The position numbers and the translations under genes are program-made. DNA of 39,468 bases. Origin: CAYLKK01 sp964412505. Lineage in GTDB: Bacteria; Pseudomonadota; Alphaproteobacteria; UBA3830; CAYLKK01. The notes below the pieces were generated by a model. The model saw only the letters and a program-made list of their open reading frames with translations. It was not told the origin of the DNA and searched no databases. Positions 8,630 to 17,304 of the stretch are shown in pieces. Location of the stretch: positions 1-39,468 of the forward strand of contig CAYPOM010000010.1 in assembly GCA_964412505.1 (NCBI GenBank), written 5' to 3'. Each line of letters starts with the position of its first letter. Within the stretch, counting starts at the first letter, position 1.

Positions 8630-9643
8630 ATGAATGTTTTAATTTTAGGAGCAGGTGGTTTTATAGGTAGTAATCTAATAGAAGAAATCGTACAAAACCA
8701 TAAGGATTGGCATACTACAGGTGTAGATATTTCAGATAAAAAAATAACTCATTTGCTTGGTTCTAAAAATTTTAATTTCATTAAATTAAACGTTTTAGAA
8801 GAGTCTAAAAAAATAGAAGAATTAGTAGTAGATCATGACGTAATATTGCCTCTAGTGGCAATAGCAAATCCTAGCATATATGTAACAGACCCACTTCGCG
8901 TATTTGAACTAGACTTTGAGTCAAATCTATACGTTGTAAAATTGTGTGCTAAATATCACAAAAGAATTATATTTCCGTCAACTTCTGAAGTTTACGGAAT
9001 GTGCGAAGACCAAGATGGCTTTAAAGAACATGAGTCAAATTGTGTCACAGGGCCAATTTGCAAACAAAGATGGATATATTCATGCTCAAAACAGATGCTA
9101 GACAGGGTAATATACGCATACGGCGAAAGAGATGACCTAAATTATACATTATTCCGTCCATTTAATTGGGTAGGACCACGCCTTGACGATATAGGAAACA
9201 AAAATAAAGGATCATCTAGGGTCCTAACGCAATTTTTAAGCAATATATCGTGTGGAGAAAATATTAATATCGTCGGAGATGGAATGCAAATGCGCAGTTT
9301 TACTTATATATCTGACGGGATCTCTGCTCTTATCAAGATTATAGAAAATGCAAATGAATGCGCAAGAAAAGAAATTTTCAACATAGGAAATCCTGACAAT
9401 TTAGTTACTATAAAACATATGGCAGAGACTGTTGTAAATTTGTGTAAAGAGAATGAAATTCTTGCTGATAAAGCGAATAAGATTAAGATTAATTATATTA
9501 ATGCAGATGAATATTTTGGGAAATCTTATCAAGATGTACAAAGGCGATTCCCATCAATACAAAATGCAAAAGATAAATTGCAGTGGACACCATACGTAAA
9601 TTTCACTGAAACAATCCGGAAAACGATCGATTTTTACTTTTGA
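8630..9643 (+). CDS. arnA: UDP-glucuronic acid oxidative decarboxylase, ArnA C-terminal-domain type
   Basis: This 337-residue short-chain dehydrogenase matches only the C-terminal half of ArnA, which oxidises and decarboxylates UDP-glucuronate to the UDP-4-keto-pentose used for 4-amino-4-deoxy-arabinose (Ara4N). Seen: GAGGFIGSN NAD-binding loop at 7-15, FPSTSEVYGMC with the catalytic Ser-Glu pair, the YSCSK Tyr-Lys pair, LFRPFNWVGPRLD, and YQDVQRRFPSI, which holds the Arg equivalent to ArnA Arg619. The N-terminal formyltransferase domain of bifunctional ArnA is absent. ArnB, ArnT and an ArnE-like protein lie 10 kb away at 19249-22482, supporting an Ara4N role; other pentose uses remain possible. 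A GAGG ribosome site precedes the ATG. Confidence 0.85.
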   Translation: MNVLILGAGGFIGSNLIEEIVQNHKDWHTTGVDISDKKITHLLGSKNFNFIKLNVLEESKKIEELVVDHDVILPLVAIANPSIYVTDPLRVFELDFESNLYVVKLCAKYHKRIIFPSTSEVYGMCEDQDGFKEHESNCVTGPICKQRWIYSCSKQMLDRVIYAYGERDDLNYTLFRPFNWVGPRLDDIGNKNKGSSRVLTQFLSNISCGENINIVGDGMQMRSFTYISDGISALIKIIENANECARKEIFNIGNPDNLVTIKHMAETVVNLCKENEILADKANKIKINYINADEYFGKSYQDVQRRFPSIQNAKDKLQWTPYVNFTETIRKTIDFYF

Positions 9644-9739
9644 GTTTAGTATAAAAATATATTGAGAAAAGACTTATTACACTTTAGCTGTTTTGTTTGA
9701 ACTACATTAGCGGCTATTCATTATATTTTCAGCTTGACT

Positions 9740-10513
9740 TCATGTGCCGCTCATGCTGTTAGCTATACCACTCATACCATTTTGCATACCACTCATGCCG
9801 TTTTGCATGCCGTTCATGTTATTGACCATATTGCTCATACCATTTTGCATACCACTCATACCGTTTCGTTGCATGCTATTCATGCTATTTGCCATATTGC
9901 TCATACCATTTTGTGTGCTGCTCATATTGTTAGCTCTCATATTTCTTGAACTGGAGCTTGCCGCTCGCCTACTTTTATTGTTCAAGCGCTGCCCATTCAA
10001 AACAAGTGTATCTTTTTCTACAGACACTCTTAATTTACTCACAGCATATGAAATAGCATATCTATTTGGGCTTCGTTTATCGCTCATATCAGCAAAAAGC
10101 AGGATTCGTTTAATCTTTGATTTAGCTTTTTGTACATATTTTCGCACATTAGCAACTTTTATTGAGTTTTTAGCCATTACTTCCCATTTTAAAATCGCCA
10201 ACTTACCTTGATGGTCATTCTTCAAGTTATCTAACATCGAAACAAATTGTTCAGCTGTCCTTTGTGATAAATCTTCTGCTAACGTTTCATCGTAAATTAT
10301 AGCGACATAAATATTCAGTGCAGTTCCATCATTCGAATCTTCAGATGTATGAAATGAAAGCTGTTCTAACATCCAGTCCAAAGATTGGCTTTTGTCATGA
10401 GAGAAAATACCTTTTATAAAATCACCTGCTCCAGAAACAATGCTACCTAACATGCAATCAGAATGCAATATTGTGAACAAACAGCAAATTAATACATATA
10501 CGATTCTTAACAT
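9740..10513 (-). CDS. Secreted protein of T6SS sheath operon with Met-rich repeat tail
   Basis: A 257-residue protein starting with a hydrophobic signal (MLRIVYVLICCLFTILHSDC). Cys20 could be a lipid anchor, but HSD before it is a poor lipobox. Residues about 40-175 look like a folded beta/alpha domain (ALNIYVAIIYDETLAEDL, KRILLFADMSDK, LRVSVEKDTLVL). The last about 63 residues are imperfect repeats of QNGMSGM/SNM type, rich in Met, Asn, Gly and Ser. It follows the cyclase gene by 6 bp, so it is the third gene of the tssBC operon. Position and the small secreted domain make a TssJ-like outer-membrane lipoprotein conceivable, but I see no clear TssJ signature. Function is therefore unassigned. 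Confidence 0.6.
   Translation of the reverse strand: MLRIVYVLICCLFTILHSDCMLGSIVSGAGDFIKGIFSHDKSQSLDWMLEQLSFHTSEDSNDGTALNIYVAIIYDETLAEDLSQRTAEQFVSMLDNLKNDHQGKLAILKWEVMAKNSIKVANVRKYVQKAKSKIKRILLFADMSDKRSPNRYAISYAVSKLRVSVEKDTLVLNGQRLNNKSRRAASSSSRNMRANNMSSTQNGMSNMANSMNSMQRNGMSGMQNGMSNMVNNMNGMQNGMSGMQNGMSGIANSMSGT
9743..9931 (-). repeat. Coding tandem repeat, Met/Asn/Gly/Ser-rich
   Basis: Codons 195-257 of the secreted protein are imperfect repeats of units reading QNGMSGM, QNGMSNM and NSMNSM. At the DNA level the plus strand shows recurring CATACCATTTTGCATACC-like and ACTCATGCCG-like segments. Such repeats can expand or contract by slippage. On the plus strand they also give a long but meaningless histidine-rich reading frame. 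Confidence 0.8.
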
Positions 10514-10519
10514 TAATAC

Positions 10520-12607
10520 TTAATTATTCCACCTAAGATGATAAACCTCCTGTTGTCCATATCCCTTTGCTAAAGGGATTACACCTACATATTCTGTAGC
10601 AAATTTTTCATAATATTTAAATCCGCTAAGATCTGCCTCATTTTTTTCTAAATTAACTTCTTTATGTAAAATTGAAATAAACTGCTGAGTTGCATATACC
10701 TGACCAACTGTAGTTACTGGCTCTAGACGTGCAGCTCTGTTTATGTGACCTCCATAAAAATTCATTTTATTGATGAATGGGTCATTTGCCACAAAAACTG
10801 GTCCTGAATGCAAAGAAATTCGAGCACGTATTGGGAATGGGAAACGAGAATAACTCTGTCCCAAATCTTCTATAATATCGCAATATTTCAATCCAAACTC
10901 TGCAATTTTTATCGCACTATCAGCGACAGCAAAAACAGCATCACCCCATGTATTGATAGCTTCTATAGAAACTCCTATTTTTTCTATAACTTCATGTAAT
11001 TTATTCAAAAAATCTAAGAATGCAGGAACATGCTCATCTTGCAATTTACTATATCCACTGAGGTCAGAAAACATCATAGACTTAATAGTTCTTTCAGGAA
11101 CTTCTTTAATAAATGGATCAAATTGCATAAAGCCTGGAATATTCTTTTGGATATTTGCAACGTCAATATCATCTAATTCGCCATTGGTAATTTCATCTAA
11201 ATCGATCAAATGAAGCGTAGATATATCATTCCAACTATCTATAAAATCTGAAGGACCTCCAGGCATTGGCGCAACTTTTGAGTGCCATACAGCCATAAGG
11301 TGCGGTTTCGTTGTAAGAAATTCACTCCGCATTACAGCTGCCCCATGCATTACGTTGTTTGAGAATCTGTACAACATATCATGACCTAAGTATCTATCTT
11401 CAGCTGCAAAACTTACTGATTTTGCCTTTTTAAGGGCCATTTCAAATCGTTTTTCCCATCGAGGGCCTGCATGTCTTATATTTGTTTCTAAAAAATCGGC
11501 AATAGAAAAAGGTAAGACTATATTAACTTCAGCGTTTCTTTCTAACATAGCCTCAATAAATAATATGTCTGCCCCACATGACGCAGAGCTATAGCCAACT
11601 TTTGCATCTATTTCATCTAGTTTTTCTTTAATAGAGCTCTTTACTATACTTTCCAGCTCTTGAGGGAACAATGACGATTTGAAACTCGGGTGGTCGATAG
11701 AATATCCAGAAAAAACTACTACGGTAGGCGGAGTAAGAGATTGAAGTGTAGCTTCAGGAACTTTAAATCCAGCCTTTCTTAAAAAATATAAATGCTGTCG
11801 TTCATTTACAATATTTATGTAGTTATCAGAAACATCATTTTTTACCGCTTCTTCATATAACCTGCATGCATCTTCTTCTCTGCCGAGTAGAAGCTGAGCT
11901 TGTGCTAAAGTTATTAAATCAAAAAAATCTTTAGACAGGCCGAGAGGGGGCAATAGTTTCAAAACTTCTTCTGCCAAATCGTATGAGACCTTATCTATAC
12001 CAGTTAACCAAAATAACCAAGCTGCTTGCATTCCATGCTTAGGATTCTTCGTTTTTTGAAAACCAGATAAATAAAATTCTTTTGCTACGTCTAGATCATT
12101 ACAACTTTTTGAGTAATGCCACGCTTCTTTAAAAATATGTCCGAAATCTGCTAGAACATTTCCATCTGTCTTTTGGAAAAAATCCGTTTCGCGTATTGCA
12201 GACACATCAATAGTTGTTATCTCGTCGTTAGAATTGTTATTGTTGATACATAATAGTGGATATATCAATTTTCTAGACTCTTCAAATGCACCTGTTTTTA
12301 GCAAAACCAATGCATAAACTTGGCGTAATCTTACATTATCTGGATTTTTTTCGAATGCATTTTTAGCTAATTCATGAGCCTTAAACATATGCCCACTGAA
12401 TATTAACTTTTTTATCTCTTCTTCTGCTATGTCTATATCTCCATCATAGATTGCAGCCATGCCGTCTTCGAACTCTTTCGTTACTTCCTCTTGCTCTAGC
12501 TGTTCTACAGCTTCTATATCCAAATTTCCTTCTTTTTTCTCAGCTTCATCTACTATTTTTTCGATTTCATTTTCAACATTAGATTTATCTAAGCCTTTTT
12601 TCTTCAT
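10520..12607 (-). CDS. TPR / Rossmann (SLOG-like) / class III nucleotide cyclase protein
   Basis: A 695-residue, probably cytoplasmic protein with three regions. Residues about 45-290 look like TPR helices, including HELAKNAFEKNPDNVRLRQV and AQAQLLLGREEDACRLYEEA. Residues about 295-450 form a Rossmann-like domain (VVVFSGYSIDHP, SSASCGADILFIEA, NIVLPFS), resembling the SLOG nucleotide-sensor group. Residues about 505-665 are a class III adenylate/guanylate cyclase domain: FSDLSGYS and WGDAVFAV supply the two metal Asp residues (514, 556), and GGHINRAARLEP the Asn/Arg pair. The substrate-selecting Lys before the second Asp motif is Asn (INTWGD), so ATP versus GTP is uncertain. An AGGAGG ribosome site (12613-12618) lies 5 bases before the ATG. 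It is the second gene of the tssBC operon, 30 bp after the sheath gene. Confidence 0.8.
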   Translation of the reverse strand: MKKKGLDKSNVENEIEKIVDEAEKKEGNLDIEAVEQLEQEEVTKEFEDGMAAIYDGDIDIAEEEIKKLIFSGHMFKAHELAKNAFEKNPDNVRLRQVYALVLLKTGAFEESRKLIYPLLCINNNNSNDEITTIDVSAIRETDFFQKTDGNVLADFGHIFKEAWHYSKSCNDLDVAKEFYLSGFQKTKNPKHGMQAAWLFWLTGIDKVSYDLAEEVLKLLPPLGLSKDFFDLITLAQAQLLLGREEDACRLYEEAVKNDVSDNYINIVNERQHLYFLRKAGFKVPEATLQSLTPPTVVVFSGYSIDHPSFKSSLFPQELESIVKSSIKEKLDEIDAKVGYSSASCGADILFIEAMLERNAEVNIVLPFSIADFLETNIRHAGPRWEKRFEMALKKAKSVSFAAEDRYLGHDMLYRFSNNVMHGAAVMRSEFLTTKPHLMAVWHSKVAPMPGGPSDFIDSWNDISTLHLIDLDEITNGELDDIDVANIQKNIPGFMQFDPFIKEVPERTIKSMMFSDLSGYSKLQDEHVPAFLDFLNKLHEVIEKIGVSIEAINTWGDAVFAVADSAIKIAEFGLKYCDIIEDLGQSYSRFPFPIRARISLHSGPVFVANDPFINKMNFYGGHINRAARLEPVTTVGQVYATQQFISILHKEVNLEKNEADLSGFKYYEKFATEYVGVIPLAKGYGQQEVYHLRWNN

Positions 12608-12637
12608 CTATGCCTCCTTAATCAAATAGATATTAAA

Positions 12638-14608
12638 TTACGCTGCTGGAGGCGGAGGCAACATAGCCACGAGTCTAATCGATGCCGTTAAACCTTCCAA
12701 CTGGAAGTGAGGCCTTAAAAATATAGTAGCTTTATAATAACCAGGTTTCCCAGGAACATCAAATACATCAATTCTGGCTTCCCTAAGTGGCATTCTTGCT
12801 TTTAGATCTTGAGATGCATCATCATTCAAAAGTACATACCCTGCTATCCAATTATTTAGATATTTCGATACATTACCTTTTGTCATAAAGGCGCCAACTT
12901 TGTCTCGCATAATAGCTTTAATGTAATGAGCAAACCTAGAAGCTGCCAAAATATAAGGTAATTTTGCACTTAATGCTGCATTAGCATTAGCCGCATCTGT
13001 GTTGTATACTTTAGGTCTTTGTGTAGTTTGTCCACCGAAAAATGCAGCGAAATCTGTACCTTTGCTATGGCATAAACAAATAAATCCCATATCAGTAAGC
13101 TCTTTTTCTCTTCTATCCGTAATAGCTATTTCTGTAGGGCACTTTAGAGCTATATCCCCGTCTGTAGTCTTGAATGTATAACACGGAAGATTTTCTACTA
13201 AGCCACCTCCCTCAACGCCTCTAATAGCAGCTGGCCAACTTGATAGAGCTACTGCATGTGTAATCCTTTGAGCTAACACGAAAGCAGCATTTCCCCAACA
13301 AAATTTCGAATTATCTGGACCGTGAATTTCTTCTTTAAAGTTTAAACCGTCAACAGGTAATGTATCTGGCCCATATGGAAGCCTCATTAGTACATGAGGA
13401 AGTACCAACGCTACATATCTAGAATCCTCCTGATCTCTAAATGAGTTCCATTTTATCATTTCAGTGCTTTCAAAAATTTTAGCCAAATCACGAGGCTCAC
13501 CTAAGTGAATGAAAGAGTCAAAATCGAACAACCTAGGATGTGCTGCCGCTATAAACGGAGCGTGAGCAGCTGCTGCGATATTTGATAATTTACTAAGTAA
13601 TTCTATATCTTGAGGATGTCTAGAGAATTCGTATCCACCAATTAAACATGAATATGGATGTCCACCAAAAGTACCGTATTCTTCTTCATATATTTTTTTG
13701 AATAATGCGCTTTGATCGAATTCAACAGCTTTTTCTACATCATCAAGCAATTCTTTTTTTGTAGCATTTAGCAGTCTCAATTTTAGCATAGTGCTTGTTT
13801 CAGTATTCATGACAAGCATATGCAATCCGCGCCACGTTCCCTCTAATTCTTGAAATTTAGGATCATGTAAAATTTCATTTACTTGCATGCATAATTCATT
13901 CTCAATATTCTCAACTAAATTCGCTGCGAAAGCCAAAACCAAGTCAGCCTTAGTTTTCTCTGTCGCTTTTTCTGTTTGTACAAGCAATTCCTTCAATATT
14001 TCACAAGCGTAATCTTCAGCTTCTGCTGTTCTTGCTAATTTTCCTTCTTTGAAAATTTTTTGCAAAATATCATCTGGTTTTACCTCTATAGGAGTACCAT
14101 CATTCTTTGCATTATCATGATCTGTCATCTGCTGTTTTAATTGAGTTTGTAAATCAGCTGAATCGACTAATTCTTTTAGAAGTTCTTGTAATACATCATT
14201 ACCTTCAAGTTTTGCGACTAAATCGCACATTTTTGTGCGAGATTCGTACAATGCATCCAACACAGGGATTTGTTTAATAACCTGAACTGGACCGAAATCA
14301 TCTATCGTTTTAAAAGACAACTCAACACCTAAAGTTTCTTTTGATGTATCAATCTGATTTTTAACTTCAAGAGCTAAACGTGGTGAAATAGAAGCCATTA
14401 TATCGTTGAAATTATCTCTGTCGATTTCAGCAAACTTTCTGACTTTTAACTTTGGTAGAGGATCTTGAGGCATTCCAGATAAATCCGCCATAATTCCTAC
14501 GACAAAAGGTAGTTCTTTTTTTTGTATGGCATCTCCGATCTCAACATCATAAGTAATATGAACTCTAGGAGACCTAATTCTATCTAAAATGTGTTGCGTA
14601 CTTTCCAT
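12638..14608 (-). CDS. tssBC: Type VI secretion contractile sheath, natural TssB-TssC fusion
   Basis: One 656-residue reading frame contains both sheath subunits. Residues 1 to about 158 are TssB: SPRVHITYDVEIGDA, LPFVVGIMADLSG (33-45), KVRKFAEIDRDNFNDIM, LSFKTIDDFGPV. A hydrophilic stretch of about 159-176 follows. Residues about 177-656 are TssC: ILQKIFKEGKLAR, LHDPKFQELEGTWRGLHMLV (247-266), EEYGTFGGHPYSCLIGGYE, AAHPRLF, SSWPAAIRGVEGGGLVENLP and the end KATIFLRPHFQLEGLTASIR. Both parts are close to normal length (TssB about 165, TssC about 490). In most systems tssB and tssC are separate adjacent genes whose products form heterodimers around the Hcp tube. No stop, start or frame change lies at the junction. 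No other core T6SS gene is in the window. First gene of a three-gene operon. Confidence 0.95.
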   Translation of the reverse strand: MESTQHILDRIRSPRVHITYDVEIGDAIQKKELPFVVGIMADLSGMPQDPLPKLKVRKFAEIDRDNFNDIMASISPRLALEVKNQIDTSKETLGVELSFKTIDDFGPVQVIKQIPVLDALYESRTKMCDLVAKLEGNDVLQELLKELVDSADLQTQLKQQMTDHDNAKNDGTPIEVKPDDILQKIFKEGKLARTAEAEDYACEILKELLVQTEKATEKTKADLVLAFAANLVENIENELCMQVNEILHDPKFQELEGTWRGLHMLVMNTETSTMLKLRLLNATKKELLDDVEKAVEFDQSALFKKIYEEEYGTFGGHPYSCLIGGYEFSRHPQDIELLSKLSNIAAAAHAPFIAAAHPRLFDFDSFIHLGEPRDLAKIFESTEMIKWNSFRDQEDSRYVALVLPHVLMRLPYGPDTLPVDGLNFKEEIHGPDNSKFCWGNAAFVLAQRITHAVALSSWPAAIRGVEGGGLVENLPCYTFKTTDGDIALKCPTEIAITDRREKELTDMGFICLCHSKGTDFAAFFGGQTTQRPKVYNTDAANANAALSAKLPYILAASRFAHYIKAIMRDKVGAFMTKGNVSKYLNNWIAGYVLLNDDASQDLKARMPLREARIDVFDVPGKPGYYKATIFLRPHFQLEGLTASIRLVAMLPPPPAA

Positions 14609-14921
14609 TTTAACTCTCTACAAAAAAATTATGATACATAAACGACAGCGTATCTTGTAAATAATACAAATTTTTTGTTTATAATCAGTTAATTAGAAAG
14701 GTTTTAGTAAAAACTTTACAAGAATGATTCAGTAATAATCCTTTATAAATTACAATTTATTTATAGTATATGTATGAAGGTTATACTATTTAATTGTAAC
14801 TTTACGTTTGGCCATTATACTTCACATGCAATGTATGATATAACAAACATTATTTGACGTAATTTTTCTATATCTGGACATATACATTGATCAAAAATAG
14901 GTTTTATGATAATCTCACCTC
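14609..14921. other. Intergenic region between divergent tssBC and tRNA-Ser/ftsK
   Basis: This 313-bp AT-rich gap has no gene that I can support. It must hold the promoters of the tssBC operon (leftward) and of tRNA-Ser (rightward). An 8-bp inverted repeat, CTTGTAAA (14654-14661) and TTTACAAG (14715-14722), lies just upstream of tssBC, and its left arm supplies a TTTACA that could be a minus-strand -35 element, with TATCAT at 14631-14636 as a -10 at a long 19-bp spacing. For the tRNA, TTGATC (14887-14892) and GATAAT (14908-14913) are weak candidates. The inverted repeat could be an operator. Confidence 0.4.
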
Positions 14922-15011
14922 GGAAAGGTGGCAGAGTGGTCGATTGTGGCTGTCTCGAAAACAGTTGTGTGCGTTAGCATACCATGGGTTCGAATCCCAT
15001 CCTTTCCGCCA
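14922..15011 (+). tRNA. tRNA-Ser (anticodon CGA)
   Basis: A 90-nt type II tRNA. Acceptor stem GGAAAGG (14922-14928) pairs with CCTTTCC (15001-15007); G is the discriminator and CCA (15009-15011) is encoded. The anticodon loop CTCGAAA sits in a CTGT/ACAG stem, giving CGA. The long variable arm typical of serine tRNAs is present, and the T arm reads GGGTTCGAATCCC. The ftsK start is 22 bp downstream, so the two may be co-transcribed. Confidence 0.97.
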
Positions 15012-15033
15012 TTGAAATATTTTCTTGAGCATA

Positions 15034-17304
15034 ATGAGTAAGCGTAAATCTAAAAACAAACCGCCTAAAAACAGTACTATAAATTTTATTATTCACTTCA
15101 TCATATCTTGTAAAAAATATATAAATGTTGTAATTGGTCCATGCTTATTATTTTTTTTCATATACTTCATGTATTGTATGTTGGAATACAAGCCTAATGC
15201 TTGTTCAATTAACTTGGCAAATGGAGAAGCACTAACATATATTGATAATATTAGCAATTCATTGGCTGATACATCATGTCAATTTCTAGGATTAGTGGGA
15301 TCTTGGTATTTAGTTATACTTGGAGTTAAATCAAGCATCGATATATCTTTGAAAAGATGTTCTTCATTAGGACGCATAAGTTTGTTAACAATAAGTACTT
15401 TTTTACTTTGCTTTATTTTAAGATTTACTTCTAATAATCATTTTTTCTATAGCGTAATAGGGCAGATTTTACAAAATGAACTAGAATTATTTGTACGAGC
15501 AGAAGGCTTATCTCAATTTGTTTTAAAATCGATTTTAGTTTTCTCATGCATTATTGTACTAATATGCACATCGCATATGCTAAATATTAGATTTACTAAA
15601 TTATTAGAACATTTAACTTGTTTTGTGAATCATCTTACAGCAATTACAAAACGACTTTACGAAAAAATCAATTCCAACAACATTGACAACGAATCATTAT
15701 TCTGTGAATTCTCTAATTTAGAAGGGAAAAGACAAAACAAAAATACTGATCATTTACAAATCCAAGAATTAGTCGAACATAATACTAAAAATCGAAAAAA
15801 TCATACACAGCTTAAGACTTACAATAAATTTATATTACCTTCAACGTCATTTCTGAAAAAAGAAGAAAATATAAAAAATAACATTACAAAAGATGACTTA
15901 GAAAAATCAGCTAAAAACTTAATATCTGTTTTGAGTGATTTTGGAATAGATGGAGAAATTGCAGCTGTAAGCCCTGGACCAGTCGTTACATTATATGAAT
16001 TGAAACCCGCAGCTGGTATAAAATCAGCTAGAGTAATAGGATTAGCTGGAGACATAGCAAGGTATATGAGTGCAATTTCAGCTAGAGTTTCTGTCGTACC
16101 TGGTAAAAATGCTCTTGGTATAGAATTGCCAAATAAAAATAGAAATGTCGTATATCTACGCTCTATTTTAGAATCAGATGCTTACAAAAATTCAAATCAT
16201 GCTTTACCTATAATTTTAGGAAAAAATATAGGCGGAAAACCTATCGTCGTAGACTTGGCAAAAACTCCGCATCTTCTAATAGCTGGAACAACAGGTTCAG
16301 GAAAGTCTGTCGGGATCAATGCAATGATTTTATCATTACTATATAAACTTCCCCCAGAAAAATGCAAATTTATTATGGTCGATCCGAAGATGCTAGAATT
16401 GTCTGTTTATGATGAAATTCCACATCTTTTAACGCCAGTAGTAACTGACCCTAAAAAAGCAGTTTTTGCATTAAAATGGGCTGTAAAAGAAATGGAAAAT
16501 AGATACATTTCAATGTCAAGACTTGGTGTGCGTAATATTGAAGGATATAACGCTAAAATTCGTGAAATCTTAAAAAATGGAGATACGCCGACAAGGAAAG
16601 TTCAAACTGGATTTGACCCAGAAACTGGATTACCAATATATGAAGAACAAGCATTAAATTCAGAAGAATTACCATATATTGTTGTTGTAGTCGATGAAAT
16701 GGCTGACTTAATGCTTGTTGCAGGCAAAGAGATTGAAACTCTTGTACAAAGATTAGCACAAATGGCTAGAGCCGCTGGAATTCATTTAATTATGGCTACA
16801 CAAAGGCCTTCTGTAGACGTTATCACTGGAACAATAAAAGCAAACTTCCCAACGAGAGTAAGTTTCCAAGTAAGCTCAAAAATTGATAGTAGGACAATAT
16901 TAGGAGAACAAGGAGCAGAGCAACTTTTAGGTCAAGGTGATATGTTATACCTAGCAACAGGAGGAAGATTGCTTCGTGTACATGGACCATTTGTGAGTGA
17001 TCAAGAAGTAGAAACTGTAGTTTGCCATCTAAAAGAACAAGGCGCTCCAATGTACGTTGAAGAAATATTAGCATGCGATGATTCTGCTTTTGATAGCGGT
17101 TCTTCAAATTCTGATGACAGTAGCGATCCAATGTACAAAGAGGCTGTTGATTTAATTATGAGAGAAGGAAAAGTTTCAACTAGTTTCCTTCAAAGGCATT
17201 TACAAATAGGATATAATAGAGCCGCAAGGATTGTAGATATTATGGAGAAAAATGGAATAGTTTCTCCAGCGAATCACGTAGGAAAAAGGGAGATATTAAG
17301 ATGA
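15034..17304 (+). CDS. ftsK: DNA translocase FtsK
   Basis: A 756-residue FtsK/SpoIIIE translocase that pumps chromosome DNA through the division septum and promotes dimer resolution. About four hydrophobic helices lie in residues 15-190. A charged linker of about 100 residues follows, short for FtsK. The alpha/beta motor contains Walker A GTTGSGKSVGIN (418-429), MVDPKMLELS, Walker B IVVVVDEMADLML (549-561) and ATQRPSVDVITG. The C-terminal winged-helix gamma domain (about 698-756: EAVDLIMREGKVSTSFLQRH, GYNRAARIVDIM) recognises polarity sequences. I prefer the ATG at 15034 over an in-frame TTG at 15025; neither has a strong ribosome site. The stop overlaps the lolA start. Confidence 0.96.
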   Translation: MSKRKSKNKPPKNSTINFIIHFIISCKKYINVVIGPCLLFFFIYFMYCMLEYKPNACSINLANGEALTYIDNISNSLADTSCQFLGLVGSWYLVILGVKSSIDISLKRCSSLGRISLLTISTFLLCFILRFTSNNHFFYSVIGQILQNELELFVRAEGLSQFVLKSILVFSCIIVLICTSHMLNIRFTKLLEHLTCFVNHLTAITKRLYEKINSNNIDNESLFCEFSNLEGKRQNKNTDHLQIQELVEHNTKNRKNHTQLKTYNKFILPSTSFLKKEENIKNNITKDDLEKSAKNLISVLSDFGIDGEIAAVSPGPVVTLYELKPAAGIKSARVIGLAGDIARYMSAISARVSVVPGKNALGIELPNKNRNVVYLRSILESDAYKNSNHALPIILGKNIGGKPIVVDLAKTPHLLIAGTTGSGKSVGINAMILSLLYKLPPEKCKFIMVDPKMLELSVYDEIPHLLTPVVTDPKKAVFALKWAVKEMENRYISMSRLGVRNIEGYNAKIREILKNGDTPTRKVQTGFDPETGLPIYEEQALNSEELPYIVVVVDEMADLMLVAGKEIETLVQRLAQMARAAGIHLIMATQRPSVDVITGTIKANFPTRVSFQVSSKIDSRTILGEQGAEQLLGQGDMLYLATGGRLLRVHGPFVSDQEVETVVCHLKEQGAPMYVEEILACDDSAFDSGSSNSDDSSDPMYKEAVDLIMREGKVSTSFLQRHLQIGYNRAARIVDIMEKNGIVSPANHVGKREILR

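Noticed and set aside
9734..9949. Plus-strand open frame rich in His, Thr and Ala
   Set aside because: It is the reverse reading of the Met-rich repeats of the secreted protein gene; the regular look comes only from that repeat.
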